This document shows positions 1-8,736 of a stretch of 64,000 nt of DNA, piece by piece. Under the pieces are notes generated by a model, which worked only from the letters and a program-made list of their open reading frames with translations, did no database searches and was not told where the DNA came from. Source of the stretch: Nocardioides sp. PD653-B2 (GTDB lineage: Bacteria; Actinomycetota; Actinomycetes; Propionibacteriales; Nocardioidaceae); NCBI RefSeq assembly GCF_002117935.1, contig NZ_BDJE01000036.1:62001-126000 (forward strand). Reading direction: 5' to 3'. Numbering within the stretch: the stretch's first letter is position 1; each line of letters starts with the position of its first letter. The position numbers were made by a program, and so were the translations under genes.

Positions 1-190
1 ACACGTCGCGTCCGTCGGAGTCGGGCAGGCCGATGTCGATGACCAGGACGTCGACCCCGCTGTCCGTCCCGAACCGTCGCAGCGCCTCACCGCCGTCGTG
101 GGCCATGACGGTCTCGTGCCCGGCGAACCGCAGCGCCTCCGCCAGCAGCCGGCGGATCGCGGGGTCGTCCTCACAGACACCGATGATCAT
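1..190 (-). CDS. Response regulator, receiver domain (partial, cut by window edge)
   Basis: The first 63 codons of a two-component response regulator are present; the rest lies beyond base 1. The N-terminus MIIGVCEDDPAIRRLL has the acidic pair D8/D9, and D52 in VLVIDIGLPD is the expected phospho-acceptor, followed by the usual PDSDGRD turn. Output domain and DNA target cannot be seen. The ATG (188-190) overlaps the stop of the PAP2-like gene upstream (ATGA), so the two are probably co-translated, which would link this regulator to the envelope cluster. The fold assignment is firm; the role is unknown. Confidence 0.85.
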   Translation of the reverse strand, partial: MIIGVCEDDPAIRRLLAEALRFAGHETVMAHDGGEALRRFGTDSGVDVLVIDIGLPDSDGRDV

Positions 191-1317
191 GGACCCTCCT
201 CCGCGGGCTCCGAGGATCGCGCCGGCCCGGGGGAGGTGCCGGCGCGACCTGCATCATGCTCACGCGTCCGGCCTGCCATCAACCTGACCGTCGAGCCCGG
301 GTAGATCGTGAGCAGGCCCAGGAGCACCGCGACCAGACCGATCGCCAGGCCGGCGATGTCGTCCACGACGAAGTGCCAGCCGAGGTAGACCGTCGCGACC
401 ACGGTGAGCGCGAGGTACGCCGCCAGCACCGCGGCGGCCGTCCGGCGCCGGTAGTAGGCCAGCATCAGGACGATCACGGTGGTGACGCCGACGTGCAGGC
501 TCGCGAACGCCGACACCTGGGCGAAGGCGTCGTGCGCGGCCGGGTCGGCGAGCAGGTGCGCGCGCTGGGCGAGGTACGTCGCCTGGGTGTCGGTCACGAT
601 CGTGCGCGGCAGGCCCGCGAAGTCCTGCGGCACGTCGTCGAACGGCCCGAGGGACGGCACCAGGTAGTAGCTCCCCACTCCGAGGATCCACACCCAGATC
701 ATCGACGCGAGGAACACGTAGCCGTCACGGAGCCGGTCGCCCAGGACGACGGCGGCGACGAACGAGACGGACACCAGGGTCGGGAACGACTCGTACACGA
801 GCATCAGCACGTACGCGCTCACGTGCTCGCCCAGCAGCGAGTGCAGCAGCACCGCGGGCGAGTGGCCCAGGAACAGCGCCCGGTCGACCCGGGTGAGCAG
901 GTCGTCGCGCGGTGCGTTCAAGACGTCCCAGCTCTTCAGGTTGTGGTAGCTGAAGTAGACGAGGTGGTAGGCCAGCAGCCCACCGGCGGCCAGGGCGAGG
1001 CGACGCCCCGGCCAGCGGCGTCGCAGCGTCGTCAGGACGTCGTGGCTGCGGCGCCGGCCGCGCGGCGTCCGCCGTACGGCGTCGAGCAGTGCCAGGACGA
1101 CGAAGATCCCCACGGTGATGGCCACCCGGCTGCGAAGGACCTCCCCACCGGGGTCGCGCACCGGGATCCCCACGGTCACGGAGCGCCAGCCGGTGACGAC
1201 CGCGAACGCCGCCACGACGAGCCAGACCCGGATCACCCAGCCAGGACCGGGCTCGACGTCGGCCGAGCCGTCGTCGCCGACCGGGGAGCCGGCGATGAAG
1301 GGGACCGATTCGAACAC
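187..1317 (-). CDS. PAP2 / inositolphosphotransferase-like integral membrane protein
   Basis: A 376-aa polytopic membrane protein of the PAP2 superfamily (Aur1/Ipt1-like branch), whose members move or remove lipid-linked phosphate head groups at the membrane. Several hydrophobic helices lie between about residues 29 and 335. The phosphatase signature is split as SLGPFDD (222-228), SLHVG (273-277) and YLGWHFVVDD (311-320), giving the conserved Ser-His and His-Asp sets. A GTG start at 1315-1317 is chosen because further upstream the frame turns low-complexity and runs into the divergent gene. It is head-to-head with the UPF0104 gene and overlaps the response regulator start. A phosphatidylinositol-phosphate type product is possible but not proven. 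Confidence 0.8.
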   Translation of the reverse strand: MFESVPFIAGSPVGDDGSADVEPGPGWVIRVWLVVAAFAVVTGWRSVTVGIPVRDPGGEVLRSRVAITVGIFVVLALLDAVRRTPRGRRRSHDVLTTLRRRWPGRRLALAAGGLLAYHLVYFSYHNLKSWDVLNAPRDDLLTRVDRALFLGHSPAVLLHSLLGEHVSAYVLMLVYESFPTLVSVSFVAAVVLGDRLRDGYVFLASMIWVWILGVGSYYLVPSLGPFDDVPQDFAGLPRTIVTDTQATYLAQRAHLLADPAAHDAFAQVSAFASLHVGVTTVIVLMLAYYRRRTAAAVLAAYLALTVVATVYLGWHFVVDDIAGLAIGLVAVLLGLLTIYPGSTVRLMAGRTREHDAGRAGTSPGPARSSEPAEEGP

Positions 1318-1411
1318 GCCGTGAGGATCGCGCCCACAACCTGCACTCTTCCTGAACGAACCGGCGCGGACGGTCAGGTCGTTGGCAGGCAACGCCTCCG
1401 ACTCTGGCTGC

Positions 1412-2470
1412 GTGAGCGCAATCCTGACGCACCCGAGGCAGCCGGCCGTCACGCTGGCGGCCGGAAGCCGCTGGATCCTCGGCTCGTGCGTCGGACTGGC
1501 GCTGCTGCTGGTCGCCCTGCCCGCTGCGGCCGGGGTGCCGTGGGCCGAGGTCTGGTCCGTGGTCGCCGGAGTCCCCGCCGCCGACCTCGCCGCGCTGGTC
1601 GCCCTGTGGGCGGTGGGGCTCCTGACCCACACGGTGACCCTCACCGCGGCGCTCCCGCGCCTCAGCCACCGCCGGGCCCTCACGATGAGCCTGACCGGCA
1701 GCGCGGTGGCGAACGTGCTGCCGATGGGCGGCGCGGCGGGCATCGCGGTCAACTACCGGATGGCCCGGCACTGGGGTTTCACCGGCGCCCAGTTCGCGAC
1801 GTACACCGTGGTGACCAACGCGTGGGACGTCCTCGCGAAGCTCGCCCTCCCGCTGGTCGCCGTGCCGACCCTGGCGCTCGTCGCCGATGCGGCCGTCGGC
1901 CCCTTCCTCGGCCCGTCCCTGGTCGTCGCGGCAGGACTGGCGCTCGCGGCGGGTCTGGCCGGGGTGGTGCTCGCCCGACCCGCAGCCGCAGACCTCGTCG
2001 GCGGCGCCGCCGAACGGGTGCTGGCAGGCGCACTGCGGATCGTCGGCTCGACGAGGCACGTCGGCGTCCGAGCTTCCCTCGTCGCCCTGCAGAGCAGCTG
2101 CAGCGACGTGGTCCGCACGCGGTGGGTACGCCTCAGCATCGGCATGCTGCTCTACACCGCCCTGCTCTTCGCCCTCCTGTGGGCGTGCCTCACCGTGACC
2201 GACACCGGGCTGGCTCCGGCCGCGGTGCTGGCCGGGTTCGCGGTCGAGCGTCTGCTGACCCTGGCGGGGATCACCCCGGGCGGTGCCGGGGTGGTCGAGG
2301 TCGGGCTGGCCGGCGCCCTGCTCGCGCTGGGCGGGAGCCCCGCGGGTGTCGTGGCGGGGGTGGTGCTCTACCGGGCGCTGACCTTCGGGCTGGAGATCCC
2401 GGTCGGCGGCCTCGGCCTGGCCGCGTGGGTCTGGGCCCGACGCGGGGACGCCCGGGCGGCGGTGGCGTGA
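1412..2470 (+). CDS. UPF0104 / lysylphosphatidylglycerol-synthase-like membrane protein
   Basis: A 352-aa membrane protein resembling the flippase-type N-terminal half of lysyl-phosphatidylglycerol synthase (UPF0104), without the aminoacyltransferase domain. Family members are thought to flip lipids or lipid-linked sugars. Visible hallmarks are about eight hydrophobic segments, the NVLPMGGAAGIAVNYRM stretch near residue 100 and GITPGGAGVVEVGL near residue 290. The GTG at 1412 is preferred; an in-frame TTG at 1382 would add 10 residues. Its stop overlaps the next start (TGATG), beginning a tightly coupled run of six genes to 8131. The substrate is probably a glycolipid made by its neighbours, by inference. 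Confidence 0.82.
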   Translation: MSAILTHPRQPAVTLAAGSRWILGSCVGLALLLVALPAAAGVPWAEVWSVVAGVPAADLAALVALWAVGLLTHTVTLTAALPRLSHRRALTMSLTGSAVANVLPMGGAAGIAVNYRMARHWGFTGAQFATYTVVTNAWDVLAKLALPLVAVPTLALVADAAVGPFLGPSLVVAAGLALAAGLAGVVLARPAAADLVGGAAERVLAGALRIVGSTRHVGVRASLVALQSSCSDVVRTRWVRLSIGMLLYTALLFALLWACLTVTDTGLAPAAVLAGFAVERLLTLAGITPGGAGVVEVGLAGALLALGGSPAGVVAGVVLYRALTFGLEIPVGGLGLAAWVWARRGDARAAVA

Positions 2471-3579
2471 TGCGCATCCTCCACGTGAGCGACTGCTACT
2501 GGCCGCGACTCGGTGGCATCGAGATGCACCTGCGCGACCTGGTGGTGCACCAGCGTGCTGCCGGGCACGACGCCCGCGTGGTCACGACCAGTCCTCCTCC
2601 GCCCGACGGGACGCCCGACGACCCCTGGGTGCACCGGGTCGGCGCCCGGACCGGACTGGCCGGGATCCTCGACGAGGCCCACCCCGACGTGGTGCACGTG
2701 CACGTGTCGATGTTCTCGCCCTTCGCCACCGCGGCCGCCTGGCGGACGTCGTCGCTCGGTCTGCCCACGGCCGTGACGGTGCACTCGATGTGGTCGCGGC
2801 TCGGACCGCTGCCCGCAACGGCGTGCTCCCTGCTGCGCCTGCGCTCCTGGTCGATCACCTGGTCCGCTGTCAGCGAGCGCGCCGCCGAGCCGCTGCGCGT
2901 CATGCTCGGGCCCGACATCCCGGTCCGGGTCCTGCCCAACGCGGTCGAGCCGGCCCGGTGGCGCGAGGGGGGTGGTCCCGACCTGGCGCCCGACGTCCCG
3001 ACCGTCATCAGCGTCATGCGCCTGACGCACACGAAGCGGACGCTCCCCCTGGCCAGGATCCTGCGCGACGTACGACGACGAGTCCCCGGCGATCAGCCGC
3101 TCCGCGCACTCGTCGTCGGGGACGGGCCGCAGCGACCCGCGCTCGAGCGCTACCTCCGACGGCACCGGATGGACGCCTGGGTCGAGGTCGCGGGGCGCAT
3201 GGACCGGTCCGCGGTACGCCGCGCGCTCAGCGGTGCCGCCGTCTACCTCGCGCCCGCCGAGCTCGAGTCCTTCGGGATCGCCGCCCTCGAGGCGCGCACG
3301 GTCGGCCTGCCCGTCGTGGCGAGCAGCCACAGCGGGGTCGGTGAGTTCGTCACGCACGGGACGGAGGGCCTGCTCGGCGCCTCGGACGACGCCCTCGCGA
3401 CCCACGTCGCCCGGCTCGTGACCGATGGACCGCTGCGGGCCGCGATCACGCGTCACAACGTGGCCGTGCCCCCGCGACACGACTGGGCCGAGGCCTGCCG
3501 TCGGACCGAGGACCTCTACCTCGCCGCAGCGGCTGCGGCACCGGCCCATCCGGCCTTCACCCTGGCGGGCGCGTCATGA
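2470..3579 (+). CDS. GT4-family glycosyltransferase
   Basis: A 369-aa GT-B fold retaining glycosyltransferase. The N-terminal half begins MRILHVSDCYWPRLGGIEMH, with the Gly-rich acceptor loop, and has DVVHVHVS near residue 75. The C-terminal half carries VVGDGPQRPALE and the nucleotide-sugar motif ELESFGIAALEA with the E-x7-E pair near residues 260-267. The length is normal for the family. It overlaps both neighbours by 1-4 nt. It probably transfers a hexose to a lipid or glycan acceptor on the cytoplasmic side; the PIG-L gene next to it fits an N-acetylhexosamine donor, as in mycothiol or GPI pathways, but this is inference. Confidence 0.9.
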   Translation: MRILHVSDCYWPRLGGIEMHLRDLVVHQRAAGHDARVVTTSPPPPDGTPDDPWVHRVGARTGLAGILDEAHPDVVHVHVSMFSPFATAAAWRTSSLGLPTAVTVHSMWSRLGPLPATACSLLRLRSWSITWSAVSERAAEPLRVMLGPDIPVRVLPNAVEPARWREGGGPDLAPDVPTVISVMRLTHTKRTLPLARILRDVRRRVPGDQPLRALVVGDGPQRPALERYLRRHRMDAWVEVAGRMDRSAVRRALSGAAVYLAPAELESFGIAALEARTVGLPVVASSHSGVGEFVTHGTEGLLGASDDALATHVARLVTDGPLRAAITRHNVAVPPRHDWAEACRRTEDLYLAAAAAAPAHPAFTLAGAS

Positions 3580-4418
3580 CGGCCCGACCGGACGGCACCT
3601 TCACCGTGGTCTCCTTCCACGCCCACCCCGACGACGAGGCACTGTTGACCGGCGGCACCCTCGCAAGGGCGGCGGCGGACGGGCACCGGGTGGTGCTGGT
3701 CGTCGCCACCGCCGGCGAGGCCGGGCTTGCCCCGGCCGACCACCGGCCCACCCTCGGGCGGCGCCGGGCGCAGGAGCTCGACGCCTCGGCGCGAGCGATC
3801 GGGGCCGCGCGCGTCGAGCTCCTCGGGTACGCCGACTCGGGGTCGCGGGGCCCCCTCCCGGCGGGGTCCTTCGCGGCGGTCGACGTCGAGGTCGCCGCGA
3901 CCCGGCTGGCGGCCATCCTCGACGAGGAGGGCGCCGACGCGCTCACGGTCTACGACCCGGCCGGGGGGTACGGACACCGTGACCACGTCCAGGTGCACCG
4001 CGTCGGCGTGCGCGCCGCCGAGCTCGCCGGCACTCCGCTCGTGCTCGAGGCGACCGTCGATCGCCGCCGGATCGAGCGCGTCGTCCGGGTCCTGCGACAC
4101 CTGGCGCGGGTCATCCCGATGCCCGAGCTCCCCGAGACCGCTGGTGCCTTCACCGCGCGCGCCGACCTCACGCACCAGGTCGACGTACGCCGCCACCTCG
4201 ACGCCAAGCGGTCCGCGCTCGCCGCCCACCACAGCCAGACCGGCGGCGGTCCGCGGACGTTGGCCCTCCTGCTGCGGCTGCCGCGCCCCCTCGCCCGCGC
4301 CGCCCTCGGCCGGGAGTGGTTCCGCGAGGTGGGGAGGACGCCCGACGGTCCGCTGCAGGACGACATCTTCGCGACGCTGCGCGATGCCCGGGTCTCGGGA
4401 GCCCGTCGTGCTGCCTGA
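3576..4418 (+). CDS. PIG-L family N-acetylsugar deacetylase
   Basis: A 280-aa PIG-L/LmbE-type zinc deacetylase. The metal and catalytic motif AHPDDE lies at residues 16-21, and the second metal site GHRDHVQVHR near residue 133. Family members (MshB, Bca1, GPI PIG-L) remove the acetyl group from N-acetylglucosamine attached to a small molecule or lipid. It starts at an ATGA overlap with the GT4 gene, so the two probably act one after the other: add GlcNAc, then deacetylate it. It is not called mshB because mshA-like neighbours are absent and the context is envelope sugars. Confidence 0.9.
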   Translation: MTARPDGTFTVVSFHAHPDDEALLTGGTLARAAADGHRVVLVVATAGEAGLAPADHRPTLGRRRAQELDASARAIGAARVELLGYADSGSRGPLPAGSFAAVDVEVAATRLAAILDEEGADALTVYDPAGGYGHRDHVQVHRVGVRAAELAGTPLVLEATVDRRRIERVVRVLRHLARVIPMPELPETAGAFTARADLTHQVDVRRHLDAKRSALAAHHSQTGGGPRTLALLLRLPRPLARAALGREWFREVGRTPDGPLQDDIFATLRDARVSGARRAA

Positions 4419-5913
4419 GCGGCGCCGCGAGGTGCTCACGTTCCTGGCGGTCGGCGGGGCCGGGTACGTCGTCGACGTGCTCGCGTTCAACGGGCTGCGC
4501 GTGCAGCCGGGCCTCGCGGGTCTCGACCCGACGGTCTCGAAGGTGCTCGCGGTGGCCGCAGCCATGGTCGTCACCTACCTGGGCAACCGGATGCTGACCT
4601 GGCGCGACCAGGCGCCCCGTGCCGAGCGCCACCGGGAGATCTCGCTGTTCGTGCTGTTCAACCTGGTCGGACTCGGCATCTCGGTGGCTCTCCTCGCCCT
4701 CACCCACGACCTGCTCGGACTGACCAGCAGGCTGGCGGACAACCTGTCCGCGAACGTCGTCGGCCTCGCTCTCGGCACGGCATTCCGCTACTGGTCCTAC
4801 CGCCGCTACGTCTTCGTGCCGTCCGGGCTGCCGGTCCGGCCGGCGACCGTGCACGTGATCTCCGGCAGCTACGGCGCGGGCCACGATGCGGCTGCACACG
4901 AGATCGAGCTGCGCCTGATCGCCGCCGGGCACGTCGTCCGCCGCTGGGACGTCGTCGGCCTGTTCCCCGCGGGCATCGGACGACTCCTGCGGTGGGGGTA
5001 CTTCGTGCAGCTGCGGCTCAGCCCCGGCTCCTGGGGGCTGCTGCTCCATCGCCTCCAGCCCGGCCGACTCGCCCACCGGGTCGCGGTGCGCTTCCTCGCG
5101 CTGCCGGGCCGGAGGATCCGCGGGATCGCCGCCGAGGGTGGGGTGCTCTTCATCTCGACCCATCCGTTCGCGAGCCATGCGCTCGGCCGGCTGCGCAGCA
5201 CCGGCCGGCTCGACGTCCCGGTGGTCACCTACCTCACCGACGCGTCGGTCCACCCCCTGTGGGTCAACCCGGGCGTGGACCTCCACCTCGCCCTGCACGA
5301 CGTCGCGGCCGGTCAGGCCCGGGCTCTCGGGGGTACGACCACGGTGGTCGAGCCGCTGGTCCCCCGAGCCTGTCGGGAGCCGGTCGCTCGGTCGGTGTGG
5401 GACCTGCGGGCGCACCTGGGTCTGCCCGTCGAGGACGACCTCGTCCTGGTCGTCGGGGGGTCGCACGGCGTGGGCGACCTCGAAGCGGCCGCGGTCGACA
5501 TCGCGGCGACCGGTCTGGCGCGACCGGTCGTCGCCTGCGGCCACAACGACGCCCTGCGGCGGCGTCTCGAGCTGCGCCCCGGCATCATCGCGCTCGGCTG
5601 GCGCGACGACATGACCGACCTCATTCGCGCGAGCAGCTGCGTCGTGCAGAACGCCGGCGGCTTCACCAGCCTCGAGGCGATGGCCGCCGGGGTCCCGGTC
5701 ATCAGCTACCGCTGCCTCCCGGGCCACGGCACCACGAACGCGGCCGCCCTGGAGGAGTCGGGGCTGGTGCCGTGGGCCCGCGACGTCGTCGGGCTCGGCC
5801 ACGCCCTCGCGCGGGCCGTGTCGAGACCGCGGCAGTCCCCCGGCCCGCCTGCGGTCGAGTCGCTGTCCCTCCTCGACGCACTGCCGCTCCGGTCGCCGGT
5901 GGCCGTCGGATGA
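4384..5913 (+). CDS. GtrA-like membrane domain fused to MGDG-synthase/UgtP-like glycosyltransferase
   Basis: A 509-aa two-domain protein. Residues about 15-145 form a GtrA-like domain with four hydrophobic segments (FLAVGGAGYVVDVLAFN; end FRYWSYRRYVF), a family tied to flipping polyprenyl-phosphate sugars. Residues about 155-490 form a GT28/MGDG-synthase type glycosyltransferase: VHVISGSYGAGHDAAAHEI matches the diacylglycerol-binding N-terminal motif, and NAGGFTSLEAMAAGVPVI is the sugar-nucleotide loop. The fusion would place a diacylglycerol glucosyl- or galactosyltransferase directly on a membrane module. ATG 4384 is used; GTG 4408 is an alternative. It overlaps the PIG-L gene by 35 nt. I do not recognise this architecture as a named protein. 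Confidence 0.85.
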   Translation: MPGSREPVVLPERRREVLTFLAVGGAGYVVDVLAFNGLRVQPGLAGLDPTVSKVLAVAAAMVVTYLGNRMLTWRDQAPRAERHREISLFVLFNLVGLGISVALLALTHDLLGLTSRLADNLSANVVGLALGTAFRYWSYRRYVFVPSGLPVRPATVHVISGSYGAGHDAAAHEIELRLIAAGHVVRRWDVVGLFPAGIGRLLRWGYFVQLRLSPGSWGLLLHRLQPGRLAHRVAVRFLALPGRRIRGIAAEGGVLFISTHPFASHALGRLRSTGRLDVPVVTYLTDASVHPLWVNPGVDLHLALHDVAAGQARALGGTTTVVEPLVPRACREPVARSVWDLRAHLGLPVEDDLVLVVGGSHGVGDLEAAAVDIAATGLARPVVACGHNDALRRRLELRPGIIALGWRDDMTDLIRASSCVVQNAGGFTSLEAMAAGVPVISYRCLPGHGTTNAAALEESGLVPWARDVVGLGHALARAVSRPRQSPGPPAVESLSLLDALPLRSPVAVG

Positions 5914-6608
5914 ACGACGCCCTCGACGTCGTGTCGGCCGGGGTCGGCCCCCTCCGCCGGCGGGTCCGGCCGACGCTCGCCGGGATCAGCGGGCTCGCCC
6001 ACGTCGCCCTCACCTTCGACGACGGCCCCGACCCGGCATCGACGCCGTCGTTCGTGGCGCTGCTCGAGAGGTGGGACTGCCGGGCGACGTTCTTCCTCCT
6101 CGGGCAGCACGTCGCCCCCCACGCCGGTCTGGTCCGCGACCTGGCGGACCGGGGCCACGAGCTCGCGGTGCACGGCTGGGACCACCGGTGCGTGCTGCGC
6201 TCGGGAGAAGCAGCGCTGGTCGACGACCTGCGCCGCACCGCCGCGACGATCGAGGACCTGACCGGAGGTCCGGTGACCTGGTACCGCCCGCCGTACGGCG
6301 TCCTCGGCACCCACGCGCTCCGCGCCGCGAGGAGGGCCGGGCTGCGCACGGTCCTCTGGTCCGCCTGGGGGCGAGACTGGGAGCGGCGGGCCACGCCGGC
6401 GCGCATCGTGACCAGCGTCGACCGCACCCTGCGCCCGGGCGGGGTCGTCCTGCTGCACGACACGGACCGGACCTCGGCGCCCGGCTCATGGCAGCGGACG
6501 CTCCCGGCGACCGAGATCCTGTTGTCGAGGTGGAGCGAGGCCGGCCTCCGCGTCGGGCCGCTGAGCGACCACGGTCTCGCCGACGACGTCCGGACCCGGT
6601 CGCGATGA
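5910..6608 (+). CDS. Polysaccharide deacetylase (NodB homology, CE4)
   Basis: A 232-aa CE4 deacetylase with all NodB motifs: FDDGPD at 36-41 (catalytic base and metal Asp), HGWDH at 88-92 (metal His pair), RPPYG at 126-130 and VLLHDTD with the catalytic His at 183. It would remove N-acetyl groups from a glycan such as peptidoglycan or a lipid-linked oligosaccharide. No clear signal peptide is seen, which favours a cytoplasmic or membrane-face substrate. It starts at an ATGA-type overlap with the fusion gene, so it is the second deacetylase in this operon after PIG-L. Confidence 0.9.
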   Translation: MNDALDVVSAGVGPLRRRVRPTLAGISGLAHVALTFDDGPDPASTPSFVALLERWDCRATFFLLGQHVAPHAGLVRDLADRGHELAVHGWDHRCVLRSGEAALVDDLRRTAATIEDLTGGPVTWYRPPYGVLGTHALRAARRAGLRTVLWSAWGRDWERRATPARIVTSVDRTLRPGGVVLLHDTDRTSAPGSWQRTLPATEILLSRWSEAGLRVGPLSDHGLADDVRTRSR

Positions 6609-8131
6609 GCTCCGCGGTCGTCACCCGACCGGCACCCTCGCCGCCGCCTGCCCGGGTCCCGGCAGCGCGATGGCGCGGCGTCGCCGTCGTCGCGCTCGCG
6701 GCGGCCCTGCTCTGGCTCCCGAACCTCCTGCGGCCGCTGTCGTCCGACGAGGGCGGGTTCCTGCTCGTGGCCTCGCAGTGGTCGCCGGGCACCTCGCTCT
6801 ACGGCAACTACTGGGTGGATCGTCCCCCGCTCCTCATCGGCCTGTTCCAGCTGGCCGACGAGGGCGGGGGACGGACCGGCCTCCGTCTCCTCGGCCTGCT
6901 CGCGGTCGTCGTCTCGGTGCTCCTCGCCGGGCGGATCGGCCGCCTCGCCGCACCGCACACGTCCGCGGCACCGGTGCTCGTGGCCGCCACATCGGCCGTG
7001 TTCGTCACCGCTCCGCTGTTCGGCGCGAGCGAGGTCGACGGCGAGCTGTTGGCGGTCCCGTGGGTGCTGGGCGGCATGCTGTGCGTCCTGGAGGCCCTGG
7101 GGTCCGCCCCACGCCGCCGGAAGCGGCTGCGGTGGGCGGCCGCCGGCGCCGCAGCGATGGCTGCGGCCTTGGTCAAGCAGAGCATGGTCGAGGTGCTCGT
7201 GCTGGCAGCGGTCGTCATCGCGTGGCTGGTCGTGCGGCGCCGCTACGCCGATGCCGGCGAGGCCGCGGCAGCCTTCTCACTGGGCGCCGTCGCGCTGCTC
7301 GGCACCGTCCTCGTCTGGGCAGCGGTCCACGGCACCGACCCGGCCGGCCTGTGGGACGCGGTGGTCGTGTTCCGTGCCGAGGCCGCCGCGACCATCTCCC
7401 ACGAGTCGAGCCCGGCCACCTCCCACCGAGCCGCCGGACTGGTCGCCTCGTTCCTCGCGAGCGGAGCGCTGGTGGTGCCGGCGGTCGCCTTCCTGCCCGG
7501 CGTACGGCGACGGGGAGTCCTCGGCGCGCGCGACCGCGCACTGCCCGACGTCCGCCTGCTCGCCGGCGCCGTCCTCGCGTGGGAGCTCGTCGGGGTCGCC
7601 CTCGGCGGCAGCTACTGGCTCCACTACCTGATCGGCACCGTGCCGGGTCTCGTCCTGGTGGCGGCGGCTCTCGCAGCGCACCGGCCCGCGCGGACCCGCT
7701 GGGTCGTCGCCGCCCTGACGTACGGCACGGCGGTCAGCCTCGTCGCCACCGCCGGCCTCGCGGTGCACGACCGCGACGTGCCGCCCGATGCAGCGGTCGC
7801 GGCCTACCTCGTGGCCCACGAACACCCCGGTGACACCGGTGTCGTGGGCTTCGGCAACCCGGCGATCCTCGAGAACGCCCACCTGACCAGTCCCTATCCG
7901 GAGCTCTGGAGCCTTCCCGTCCGGGTGCGCGACCCGCACCTGGCCGAGCTCACCCGGATCCTGGAGAGCAGCGACCGCCCGTCGTGGGTGGTCGTCGACG
8001 GCACCTCGCTCGCCACGTGGGGCGTGGACGCCACCGCGGCCGACCCCGTGCTGGAGCGTGAGTACCAGTGGGTCGACACCGAGGGTGACCTCCGGATCTA
8101 CCGACGGCGCATGCCCCCGGGCGCGGGCTGA
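6605..8131 (+). CDS. GT39/ArnT-like polytopic glycosyltransferase (GT-C)
   Basis: A 508-aa membrane protein with about ten hydrophobic helices. The GT-C signature SSDEGGFLLVASQW near residue 47 supplies the catalytic acidic pair in the first extracytoplasmic loop, followed by NYWVDRPPLL, which resembles the ArnT/PMT family loop. Such enzymes take a polyprenyl-phosphate sugar and transfer it outside the membrane. The C-terminal 130 residues form a soluble domain. It overlaps the deacetylase by ATGA and ends the operon, and its last 34 nt overlap the convergent small membrane gene. It probably finishes the glycoconjugate after export. Confidence 0.85.
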   Translation: MSSAVVTRPAPSPPPARVPAARWRGVAVVALAAALLWLPNLLRPLSSDEGGFLLVASQWSPGTSLYGNYWVDRPPLLIGLFQLADEGGGRTGLRLLGLLAVVVSVLLAGRIGRLAAPHTSAAPVLVAATSAVFVTAPLFGASEVDGELLAVPWVLGGMLCVLEALGSAPRRRKRLRWAAAGAAAMAAALVKQSMVEVLVLAAVVIAWLVVRRRYADAGEAAAAFSLGAVALLGTVLVWAAVHGTDPAGLWDAVVVFRAEAAATISHESSPATSHRAAGLVASFLASGALVVPAVAFLPGVRRRGVLGARDRALPDVRLLAGAVLAWELVGVALGGSYWLHYLIGTVPGLVLVAAALAAHRPARTRWVVAALTYGTAVSLVATAGLAVHDRDVPPDAAVAAYLVAHEHPGDTGVVGFGNPAILENAHLTSPYPELWSLPVRVRDPHLAELTRILESSDRPSWVVVDGTSLATWGVDATAADPVLEREYQWVDTEGDLRIYRRRMPPGAG

Positions 8132-8559
8132 CCCAGGCAACCCGCGGAGACGGCGAGGCAGCCGAGCGCCACCAGGATCCCGGTCGTCCACGGATGGCCG
8201 ATCCCGCTCCCGACCTCGCCTGCGACCCAGCCGAGCAGGAGCAGGCCACCCGTCCAGGCGGCGGCGCCCACGACCGAGGCGGCCGCGAAGTCGATCGTGC
8301 TGTGGGCCCGGCGCAGGAGACCGAGGGGATCGCGCCCCGACGGGCGCCCGGCGACACGCGCGACCTGGTCCCCCGCCGCGGCGGCGGTCACCAGCCAGCA
8401 CCACGCCGCGACGAGCGGAAGCCCTCCCGACCAGGTCGTGAGCATGCCGACCACGACCGGGCCCACGGCCACGGGCACCCGGGTGCGTCCCAGTGCTCGC
8501 TCCGCGAACACCAGGCTCATCACGACCAGGAGGGCCGACTGCTCCCAGGGCTGGACCAC
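8098..8559 (-). CDS. Small integral membrane protein of unknown function
   Basis: A 153-aa protein with four or five hydrophobic segments (for example SALLVVMSLVFAE, VGMLTTWSGGLPLVAAWCWLVTA, AASVVGAAAWTGGLLLLGWVAG). I do not recognise the family. The length and a central arginine-rich HST loop recall small PAP2-linked membrane proteins, but no catalytic motif is seen. The GTG start at 8557-8559 is supported by a TAGCGT hexamer (forward acgcta, 8566-8571) six bases upstream, the leaderless spacing seen repeatedly in this window. The 3' end overlaps the GT39 gene by 34 nt. Confidence 0.6.
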   Translation of the reverse strand: MVQPWEQSALLVVMSLVFAERALGRTRVPVAVGPVVVGMLTTWSGGLPLVAAWCWLVTAAAAGDQVARVAGRPSGRDPLGLLRRAHSTIDFAAASVVGAAAWTGGLLLLGWVAGEVGSGIGHPWTTGILVALGCLAVSAGCLGQPAPGGMRRR

Positions 8560-8576
8560 GCCGGGACGCTAGACAC

Positions 8577-8629
8577 CCGCACCTGCCACACGCCTGACCG
8601 TCGCGCAGTCAGGTGGACGGCAGGTGCGG
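8577..8629. promoter_or_regulatory. Large double palindrome in divergent promoter region
   Basis: An 11-bp inverted repeat (CCGCACCTGCC / GGCAGGTGCGG) encloses a second 6-bp one (CCTGAC / GTCAGG). It sits immediately upstream of the -10 of the minus-strand membrane gene and about 110 nt before the redox operon. It could be an operator covering the -35 of the minus gene, or an RNA hairpin in the redox operon leader. No gene is present between 8560 and 8736. Confidence 0.6.
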
Positions 8630-8736
8630 CGCGCCACCCTGAGGACGTCAGCAGGTGGTCATGAGAACCATCGGTTCCGCACAGGGAACGGACAGGAACC
8701 CCGACCAGGCTGGCACCCTTGACAAAGGGACCAGAC

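Noticed and set aside
256-3579. Very long open frames across the envelope cluster and elsewhere (for example the first 700 codons of the frame ending at 3579)
   Set aside because: High GC removes stop codons; the translations are Arg/Pro/Ala/Gly-rich and overlap genes with clear motifs.
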